The notes under the pieces were generated by a model that was not told where the DNA came from, did no database searches, and was given only the letters and a program-made list of their open reading frames with translations. A stretch of 64,000 nt of DNA from Seriola aureovittata (lineage: Eukaryota > Chordata > Actinopteri > Carangiformes > Carangidae). A program made the translations under genes and the position numbers. The stretch lies in assembly GCF_021018895.1 (NCBI RefSeq), contig NC_079377.1, forward strand, positions 16,415,501-16,479,500, in the 5' to 3' direction. Of this stretch, positions 39,701-50,900 are shown in pieces; within the stretch, counting starts at the first letter, position 1, and every line of letters starts with the position of its first letter.

Positions 39701-42700
39701 AAAATGGCTGTCTGCCATGTCAGCTTGTCTCCTGGCTACAGTCTCCCAAATTATGAGTTAGAGCCACACATTATCTGGAAATGTTGATGGCCTGAAGGTG
39801 GGTCTTTGTCATGGGCTTTTGTTATTCTCAAAAAGGTTTTTCTGTTTTCCATGCCAATCGGGGCATTAAGTTGGCAGCCCACACAATAGTGGCAGTTTGA
39901 GGAAGATGAGAGCTCCAAACTGCTTTGCCTAATGCAGGCCTTATTTTCTACATGAAAGCAACAGCTGGCTTTTTCCAGTCTGATGTTTGTCTTTGTTCTA
40001 GAGGACACGCAGCGTATTGTGCCTTTTGCATCTTCACCTCCTGAACTGCATTAAGGGTTTTGAAATGCGAGGTGCAGCCACCTGAGTGGCTTATGTAGTA
40101 GTTACGGACTAGTTTTAAATTGAATTAAAATTTAATTCCTCCCTTTCCTCCCTCTCTCCTCTCTCACTCATTTCTCAACCAAATTGACGGCCGCCAACCC
40201 TAAATCGTGGAAGTTGGAAGTTTCTTCCTGGTAAAAGGGGAGTTTTTCCTCTCCACTGTTGCCAAGTGCTTGCTCATTGTGGGAACTGTTGGGTTTCTAT
40301 CTATAATACTGTAAGGAAGGCCTTGAACTTACCCTGTGAAGTGCCTTGTGATACAAATAAAACTGAATTGAAAATTGAAAGTTTTAGATGGGGAAATTGC
40401 AACTGTACTCTCTAATTTCTGGAGAGAACATGCAGCAGGCATCAATCATGCACATGCTACTTTATGGTACAGGCCATAAACGTGTGCACATTTATTCTTG
40501 TTTACTCTTCATTTTTGTGTCTATCTTTAGTTCATCAACGATGCTCTTCCTCTCATAGGTGTGCATGAACCGGCAGTGCCAGAATGTCAGTGTCTTTGGT
40601 GTGCACGAGTGCTCTGGGAAATGCAATGGACGTGGGGTGAGTGCAAAGTACATATTAGCTCAATATTTAGTGTTAGATTATGCACTAAAGCCAGTGTTAC
40701 AAGCCTGTGAGGATTCTGTATTTATCTATTTAGTTTTTTACCAGCTGAGAAAAAAAATTAAGACTGTCTGTCTGTCCTATAATTGAACACAACAGCAGAG
40801 CAACCGCATGTTTACAGTACAGCCTGTGAGTTATGGCAGCTGCTCTTATGCTGTCCGATCAATCTTCGTTGTCCAACTGAGGTTAAATCAATCCCGTTTA
40901 ACAGCATCATTTAGGGTCTACTTTGTTGTCCATCATCTTTTGACTGTACAGAGAGAGGAGATACGGTGCAGCAGTGCGGGGGGGGGGCCACAGCCGTAGT
41001 TCTATTGCAGTTTAAAAGTAACACTTCCTGCCAAGAAATGTTCACCTTTCTCTCTTATCAATAATTCAGGTGGTGCTTTTATGTTTTATTTACTTTGTTG
41101 TTTAGTTCTGTGAATCAAACACTCACCAGGGGCTACATTAGTTTGCAGTAACCTCTGATCTTCACTGTCAATTATAGCTATTCATAGTGTAGAGATGATA
41201 TACGATGAGAAATCAAAGCTGAACATCCAGAACTGTATATTCCTCAAACTTGCTCTTATTAACCTGCGACTGACCAAACACCCCTGAACCAAATTAGCCC
41301 GTCAATAAAAATAAATAAATCAAGACAACTGACTAAAAAATTTGTAGCTGCCAGTAGATAAAAATAATCATATAAAAAATGACTCTGCAAGAAAATGTGA
41401 GTTCTAGAGAAATGGTATGCCACTAAGAGAGTGAACCTGAGCTGCATCTTCTCTTCTGCACAAATATCTGCCCAATCAATTTGTCTGACATTTTCTCAAA
41501 CACATCGCACAGTACAAGACCTGACTGGAAAAGAGGAATTTACTAAATGTACTGCAAGAGTTTAAAGAACATTGTTTGTCTGCAAGGTAACTCACCTTAT
41601 CATTCACTTTACCAGATACATTGGCATCTACATTTGGTGTTTAAAAAGCAGACGTTTACAGCTGTAGCTTTTCTGATACATCAAATGTATCGATATGAGA
41701 AGCTGAAGCTCGTGTGTGCACCCAATATAACATTCAGTGGCTGATATACAAGATGCCCTCACATATACTAAATCTTTTTTTTTTTCTTGTTTTTTCTTTT
41801 TGTTAGTAGCCCATATTTTAAAGAAATATTTTCCACCTTACACTTCACATTTCACATCTTATTCAAATTCTACTGAAGAGATGAGAAAGATAATGTTACC
41901 CGTTCCCTCTGATGAAATTAACAGGCTTTGTTTGCGCCAGTGTTTGTCCATTTTGTGTTATAGAAACAAAAATTTTCCCGTCATGCACATAAAACTCCCC
42001 CAAATCATACCTCCCTCTGAGCCCCCAAGTGCCTCTTAACCCAGTCAAGAAGTGTCCATGGCCTGGAGGCAGGGAAGGCACTTGACTGTACGTCTGTACT
42101 AAATGTAAATCCCCCACAGCTGCACAACTGCCCTCCCTCCTCCTTCCAACTGACAGCTGGACTGCGTTACATTCGCCAGGGAATCCTCCTGGATCAAACT
42201 CCTGCGCTGGAAACCTGAGGCTTTTACAGGATGGACTCTCTCCCATGCACATGTTTTATCTATTATGACACACACTTGCACTTGTGTGCGCACACACACA
42301 CACACACACACGCAGCCGGTGTCCTTTTATATTGAAAGTCACTTAGACTAACTAAATAAGAGTAGTTTATTATAAAAAATAAACCATTTCAGTTGTTGGG
42401 ATTGAGCCTTTGTAGAGGACAGTGCATCATTTATATGTGGAGTTTAGCTGAAAGGAATATATATATATTTGATACCATTTGATGCTGAGCAAGAGAAATA
42501 CCAGTGTAGCATGTAATAAACTGTAAAATGTACTTGTTTGCAGGTGTGCAACAACAAGAAGAACTGCCACTGTGAAGCGCACTGGGCTCCTCCATTCTGT
42601 GAGAAAGGCGGCTTCGGTGGCAGCATCGACAGCGGGCCGATGAGACTTGCAGGTATTGAGGGCGATTTCATTTCTATCCTCAGTCAACCAGTCAGAGAGA

Positions 42701-44880
42701 CAACAGCACTATCTCAGAAATAAGCAGTAACACAAAGCTGCACCACTTGCACCTTGTACATCACTTTATTGTGCAGTCAGGAGTGGATTGATGTGTTGTT
42801 GGGACTGGAGAATAACTTACCTAGAACATCAAAACTCCTCTTCCGCCCAGAAATACATTACACTACAGATTCTGTGAGAGAAAATGGATTTCAAAGTGAG
42901 TACTTAAAGTGAGGAACAGAAATGAGCAGGGAAATGTTACTGTCAAACTGTGCCGCTGACCGTGGCCCAGCTGTAACGGTCTTTGCATCATGTCCTGTCA
43001 TCGTTCTGTGCTGTAGATGTGCGTGTGTGTGTATTAATGTGCGTGTTGTCATATGTGGCATCAGCCGACAGCGTGGTCATTACTGTGGCAATCCTGGTTA
43101 CCTTGGTCAGCCTTCTGGTAGCCACCGTGATCATCTTTGTGAAGAGGAAGACCCTGCTGCGACTCCTCTTCACCAATAAGAAGAGCACCTTGGAGAAACT
43201 CAGGTGACGCATCGCTCCATGAAACAAAACAGAGAACCATTGAGCTTTGCATGTTGTGAGGCTGCTTAGACTTTAGCAAAAAGAAAAAAAAACTTGAGAA
43301 ATTTCAATTTTTGGTTTAATATCACAAGTAAAGTTCTTGTTCCTGCTGAAATTGTTGCGTCATTTTAAAGCTGTAACTTTTTAAATCTGAAGTAACACCT
43401 TACAGTTTCACTCCAGTGTATTGTTTTTACAGAATCAATTCGGCTTAGAAATACGTTTTATCAGTTTCTAGCTTGGGTGCACCAGGGTAGCTGTACATAA
43501 CTTTAGGCAAGTAAAGTAAAAGCTTTTTTGTTTGGTAAACAGATTTGTTTTGCCCTGTAAACTAATTTATGATTTCTATGCCAAACAAAATGTGTGTCTT
43601 ATCTCAAAAGTGCAATTTATGTAAATGGCAGCATCACCACAGCACCAAAATTTTAAAAGCTGGTAACACTTTATTTTACAGGTCCATAATTTCTCTGATA
43701 TTCTCCTAATAATTTCCAGGAAGTTTCCTGGAGAGAACTGTGTAATGTGGCAGTAATGCTGGGGAAAATGGAGATTGTGTTCAACTGGTAAACTTCCAGT
43801 TAATTAAATTTGAATGAACTGCGAGTGTAACCAGTGAGAGCTCTTGTGTCTATGAGTAACATTTGTAAACAGGGGGAAAACAGGCCTGTTTTTTGGATTG
43901 TGATCAGTTTAGAAGACAAGACTCAAAACCTCATCTGATGTGTTTCATCAGGAGTATGTTGTTATGGTTTGATCACAGGCAGTGGCCTGTGGCAATGCGG
44001 TCATCACATTTTAACTGAAATGTAGCTGAACTCTGAATGGTGCACAGAAATATGTGACTTCACCTTTTTCTAAGGGAGACGATGTCAAACCAGTGAAAGA
44101 AACAAAGACACAAACACACAAGATCCGTCATGTGAAACAACCAACCAAAATTTTTGGCGGAAAAGGTTGTGTTCATGTCAGACCACATCATTCACAATAA
44201 GCTGATTGAGGAAATAGTTTTTCGGGGCCTTTAAATTCTTTTATTGTGTCCTTCAGATCTGTGCAGGCCAGCAGGCCGACCAGCCCCATCAGGACTCAGT
44301 CCATGTACAGGCCAACGCCTCAACGTAAACCTCCACCCAAACCCTCTGGAGCCAGTATTTATAAGGTGAGTCACTCTCTACAATCTGTCTCTTACTGTTT
44401 ATACGTGTATATGTACATTCATATACACCCGTATATTTATTGTGTGTGTGTGTGTGTGTGTGTGTGTGCTCTTTCCTGTCATAGGCCATTTGATTTGATT
44501 TCTTTTATAATAATACTTTAGCTCGACTTGTCACGCTCCCAGGCTTGTTGACAAAGCCAGATGACAGTAAGCCGGGTGATTGATTCAGCATCACTATATC
44601 TCTATCGAAGAAATATTAATTACGCTGCTATTGTTGACAGGAGGAAGAGAAACTTTAATTGAGAGATTGCTCTTTTAAATGAGACTCAGGATGTTGTTTT
44701 TTGAGCCTCTTTAATATTTATGATAAAATGATTTTTTTCATGAGGAGGGAGCAGAGTTGATTGATTCAGGCAGAGGAAGAAAATTGGTTTTGATTTGTTT
44801 GCTGGAAATGATAAGCACAAAGGGAGATTACCTGTCATTTGCATGTGTATGACAAACTGAAGACACATGCATATATGCAT

Positions 44881-44919
<39 letters not shown>

Positions 44920-47900
44920 TGTGGATCTACCTTTTGTTTGCACTGGCCTGTATCTGCAGCAGCTGTGTATAAAAGTTATGTCTAACATCATAATTGAGTG
45001 TCGAAGTCTATCTTATCTTTTATTTTTAGTAGCGTACTGTCCATGAGGAGGACCACTTCAGCCATTCCCTGGTGTCCACATGTCAGTCAGCTCTCACTGA
45101 ATACATCTACATTGTGTGCGTGTGTGCATGTGCTGTCCAGCAGCCAAATCCTTTCTGGCCATTTTAGGTGTTATTGGTTTGTTCTGGAGTGGAGGGGAAC
45201 AGCTGGTCAGGCCATGTGGTCAGACTCTGGCTTTTACATTTGCAGCACATCATATTAATAATAATGTTGTTTTCAGTTTTATGACTGACTCTGACATCAG
45301 CTGTTTCACACTAAGGAGGGGTTTATGACTGAAGTGGAATTTTATGTTCTATGCCTGCAGTACACCTCAGTGTCTCAGGTTAAAGCTTTTCAGCAATCGT
45401 TACACAAGACTAGGGCTGCAACTAATTACTATTTTTATGATCATTTAATGTGTTTATCATTTTATAAATCTATCTTACCATTTAGTCTAGAATATGTCAG
45501 AAAATAGTGAAAAATGCCCGTCGTAATTTCTCAAAACCTTCACAGCCTTCAAAAATATGACAAATAATCAAATGATTATTGACAAAAGGTTTTCCATTAA
45601 TTTTCTGTTGATGAATACTAAATGTTAGGGGTACATGATTATCTTGGAGAGTGAGACTGGAAGAGAAGAGAAACAAAGACATTTTGAAATGTCACAGAAA
45701 AAGCTCTGGGATGAATAATAAGACTAAAGATGCCTGAACTCCATTTAGCTGCTGCAGTTTACTGCTTCGGTTTACTGTCTGTTTATTGTCTAACGGGGAC
45801 ACTTGAAGAGAACACAGCCATCATTAATGTCTTCCCTGTTATGACAAGTCAAAACATCTGCTGTGAAAAACACCCACATGACTGCCATAACGGATAACTG
45901 ATGGAGTCACTGAGGATAACTTCCTCTCATCCTCTTTTCCAGCCTTCTCTCCTGAGCGCGGAGCCTCTTCTGCCTCCGCACAACTTCCACTCTCACAGCC
46001 TGCGCAGACTGCCCCTCTACCAGCCCCTGCACATCAGCCAGCCCATGCCGGTGTCTCTGAGTGTGGGTCAGCCTACCCTGCCTCCTCTCCCGGCCCACCA
46101 CAGGGTCCTGCCTGCCCACACGTCCCTCTCACCACCTCGAGTGCCACCTTTTCTCAGTCTGCCTCGCCAGCAGTCATCATACAGAGTAGACCAGGTTTGT
46201 TGATGAATGTTTTTTTTTTTTTTCCCCAACAGTTATGTGACTTTGATCTCCACTGTGTGCTGACTCAATAATTCAGAAATTCTACATAGTTTGTACCTTT
46301 TCCTTGGTCATAAATTGTATTTTAATAGTTTAAAATAGGAATTTATTTTTCTAGACCACAGCTTTAATGGACCATATATGTGGCATAGCCCATTAATATT
46401 TTAACGTACATTACTCCTGACTATTTTCTAAACCATACCGTAGGTTTCTGCTTTGATTTTCTGCAGTATATCAATTTCATTTCATTTTTAATAGAGGATG
46501 AAAACAAACCTGCTGAGACTTGAAACTTTCTCGAAATAGGTCACAGTGAACATTTCGTTTGCATTTTTTTCTTTTACACTCTCATTGGATCCTAATGAAT
46601 CCTTGGTGGTGCATTTAAGGACACTCTGACATCAGACATTTGAGTCAGCTGCTAAAGAAGCATTGCAATCATGGGCTATGTTGTTGCCAAAACAGTTTCA
46701 CTGTTCTGGAACTTTCAGTCGTATCACATAATCCTCTTCAGCAGATGATGATTTCCCAGTGATTAATGAATTGTAGATGTTCAAATTTCCATTTTTCTGA
46801 GTCCTTGAAGTAATTCTCCTCCATTTTGGCTTGAAGCGTAACACTTAATGTTCATTTATGATCTTGGAAATGAGTTGTAATTTTGTCAACTACAAGGTCA
46901 AGGTGGTTTGTTGCTGGAAAAAACAGACTTATGAGATAAACAACAAACAAATATGGGTGTTGAAAAATAATCAAGTGGATCTACTCATTTCCCAGATGTC
47001 ACAGTTTCCTTGGACACAGATGAAGAGCTTTAAAATGAGTCCATGCTCACGCTGCATTACCACGTGACAATAATGTAACGTTAACAATAAATAAAGCGGA
47101 AGAAGTGCTGACTCTAATGGATTACCTATGTCAAACTAATTTTATGTCTATGATTTTCATAGCCATACTGAAATTAACAGAAACCAGTGAGATGGAATGG
47201 AAGGAAGGAAATAAATCTGAAAACCCAGCTACTCTTTAAAACATTTTCTGCAGTAATGTAGAATATATGCAAATTGTAGTTAATGGTCTAAAACTTGCAC
47301 AGCCACCTGTATGGTCATTTTTAAAGGTTGTAGCAAAGTGCTGGATACCACAACTCGCTACACTTCTGCACTGCGGGCGGCTCACTTGCTCGTATCGACG
47401 GCAAAATTCAATCCGTCTCCCTCCCTCCCTGTGACCCAGCTCCTGAGTAAGGCGCTGCTTTCTGCTGAGCCAGCAGTATTGGATGCAGTGGTGATAGTAA
47501 ATCCATCTGTCTGCTCTGGTGGTGGATCCAAATCCTGATTCGTTTGTGTACCAGCACAGCGAGGAGAGTTGTGCTGGATGTCGGCTCTCTGTGAGCTGCA
47601 GCGGGGGTGCATGGGAAATTGGCAGATTTGTGCTGCTTTAAAAAAGAAAAGAAAAGAAAAAAGACATCAGCTTTGTCATATGACACTTGTCTCTGTTGGA
47701 TAAAGAGCAAAACATAATCCCAGATCATGAAGGACTCAGAGGGGAGCATGTCGTTTTAATACCTCAGGCCTTAATCATTTAGATGAGCAGCAGTGGTGGA
47801 AAGTGACTAAGTACAGGTGTACCAAGTGAGGTGCTTGAGTATTGCCATTTTGTGCTACTTTATACTTACTTCCTCCACTGCGTTTTGGAAGCAAGTATAG

Positions 47901-50900
47901 TGAGCTACTTTTCACTCCACTACATGAATTTTACAGTTAATGGTTACTCTTCAGATTAAATATTTTACATTAAAAAATATGAGCTTATAAAATACAATAC
48001 ATTATTAAAGATTAAACCAGTGATTCCCAAAAGGTTGGGCTGGTCGGCCCCTACATGAAAGTAAGCTTCATGTAGTTGGACCCTCTTGTCACATTTCAGA
48101 TGTCTGTGAGACATCATTTATCATTTAAATAAGTGATTTGAAGGTGAGTGAGGTAAAAATATTAAATACTTTACAGAAAGCAAAGATCAGAAGAAGCTGT
48201 ACTGCAATTTGTTGTAACATAACTAACAGATTTATCAGGGGGCCGGACCCCAAGGTTGAGAGGCGCTGGACTACACGCTACCTAACTGTATATGAAGTAG
48301 TTAAAACTAGCTGCAACTCGAGCAGATACAGCAGTAAAGTGCTACTCACACACTCGTGAATGTGCATTAACTATCTTTATGTAGTATTTTCACTTCAGCA
48401 GGATTTTAACTGCGGGACTTAAACTTGTAATAGAGTATTTGTACATCGCCGTGTTGGTACTTTTTCTTAAGTAAATGATCTGAATATGTGCTCAGCAGAA
48501 ACAACTGGCATCATACCCAGGTTTGGATGGTTTTGTGGTGTCCAGCATATCACCCTTGATTGTTGTGGACTTGTGCCAGCTAAAGATGCACTTTAGCTGA
48601 AAGGCCGCTGTTTGCTTTATAAATAGGCTGCTCACTGGGCTGCCAAAACAATGAAACCCTGCTACCTGCTAATATCTACTAGCTCATTTTGCTGTAATGA
48701 AACAGATGGAGCGAGAAGAGACACCGCATGTAGGTCAGAAACAGAAGAGGGGATTCTGTTGAGATTTAATGACAGTCCAGCAAGGACGTAGAGGACATCA
48801 ATCCTTAAAGAGAAAGTGTATTACAAGCTTATTGTAATACTTGACACAACCTCCCCTGCTGTCTGTGCCAATATGTCTTATTTTAAGACTTCTTCCACAG
48901 GCTGTCTTCTGCCTGCATGCCAACAGCACCCCATTAATATGGAGGGGTTTCCAGGAGAATAAAGCCTATCCTGCATTTATTACAATAAGGTGGTGTATGA
49001 AAAGAAATCAGTGTAGGAGCTGAGAATTTTCACAAACAGACCCGCTCTGTTAATATCTTGTTCGGCTGAAGGAAAAATACATATCAGATATCTTTAGAGT
49101 CAAATAAATGTGAGGCAAATAAGCTCTAACCTGGTTCAGGTGCGCTGCAAAAGTAGACTGCGGCATCGTACCGCTGAGGAGTGAAAGTCATGCCTTTCCA
49201 AAATGTCATCTTTTCAGGAACTCAGAAAAATAGCTTTGTTTTTTGGCCAGACGACCGCGCATTTTTCAGTTCCTCCGGAGGGTTTTGAAAGGTGCTTGTA
49301 AGCCCAAGGCTCATAGATCTTTCTCAAGCCAGAGGACAGTGCAATCCTTCATTTTGAATTAAGACATGTGAACACCACCAAGACTCCAGTTACAGTGTGA
49401 GGGTTTCTGCCAAGAGCGGCATTAGAATGCACATGGGTCCTGGATTATTCTTGCATTTGAGTGGATGCATCTGTCTATTTACATCTTTGTTTTCTCCTCT
49501 CCTCTCTTTGGAGAAAAAAAAAAAAAACAGCCTGATTTTGTGTGTTTTTCTGGAGAAGGAGTTGCTCTTCACTGAAACTGAACGGTCCACAGGACTGGTT
49601 TGTCAGGAGTGAATGTGTACTTGTGTGTGGTCCACTGTGTGTGGAAGTCTCTGTTAGTTTCAATTAATATTCACACAGATCCTTCTAATGGGATCTTACT
49701 GTGTACGTTTTATCACCCCCAAATTCTCGACAAGTAAAAGCAGTATCCACATGGGACTGTGAAGCAGATTCTAACTGAAACAAACCTGCTGTGCCTTTAA
49801 CGGAGCTCCGTCTGATGAAAGCATCATAACATTTCAACCTCTGTGGGGTATCTTGTGTTTTTAACTGTGTCTGAAAAGCTTTGGGCAAATGTTGTGTTTG
49901 TAAAAACAACTTTTTCTGTATAAAGAAAAAGATGTTATGACATGAATGAATTGTTGCTATTGTTTTTTGAAGAACTTACTGATTACCAGTCGGCATATAA
50001 TATACTATGGTGTGACTTGTGGTAATTCAGATATGGTTGAAATATGTTATGTACAAAGTTATTGCTTAATTTGTAACAGGCAACTAATTTGATGATCAAT
50101 TGAACATTTAAAGTGCATGTTCACATGGTTGTGTGTCCGACAAAACAAGAAATACAGAAATAAACAGCAGATTAATAGATAATGTAACAGCACATTAACT
50201 AACTACATGACCAAAAGTATGTGGACATAAAGTAGGTGGAGGTCCAAGTGCAGGTTTTGGTCTGGGCCCTGTGCTGGCAAGTCAAGTTCTCCAACATCCA
50301 ACAGTGACAACCATTTCCTTATAGGCCTTGTGTTGTGCACAGGGGATGTTGTCAGGCTGAAACTGTTGCCACACAGTTGGAAGTACACTATTATCTAAAC
50401 TATATCATTGTAGCTGTGACATGAAGATTTTCTTTAATTGAAACCAATCGGCCCACATCATGAAAGACAAGCTCCAGACCATAAACGTGTGTGATCAGGG
50501 GGATGTCTACATACTTTTGGCCATATAGTGAAGACATGAAAAGCACAATCCCTATAGCAGCCAATCTTTCTACAGGTTATTTGGTTCCTCAGGCGTTTCT
50601 GTTAAAAAATGACCTTCGTGCAAACGTGGCTGTGATCGAGTCCTCGGAGTCACGCAGCAGTGAACACTCACAGGTTTATGACTCTGTATGTTGATGTGAC
50701 AAATTCGGTCGCATCTTGACTGCATTCATGAATGTTTTAAACCTTCCAGCTCTGTAAGTCTTATCCATGCATGATGTGGAAAACTTTTTTTTTTTGTATG
50801 TATGCATATTACTTTCAGTTTGTCCATGTAGTACTCTGTGTGGTGTGGTGTGGTGTGGGTGTGTGTTTGTGTGGGGGTGTGGGGGAGGTTTTGTGTGTGC

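Larger units (their letters stand above)
37919..42543 (+). other. adam12 introns in the cysteine-rich/EGF region
   Basis: Introns 37919-38392, 38592-40558 and 40637-42543. They contain a retroposon 3' end at 40140-40381, a G run at 40979-40987 and a CA array at 42290-42312. No gene seen. Confidence 0.8.
42653..45942 (+). other. adam12 introns flanking the transmembrane exon
   Basis: Introns 42653-43064, 43204-44256 and 44366-45942. The last has two TG/GT arrays and a MITE copy at 45411-45620. No gene seen. Confidence 0.8.
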
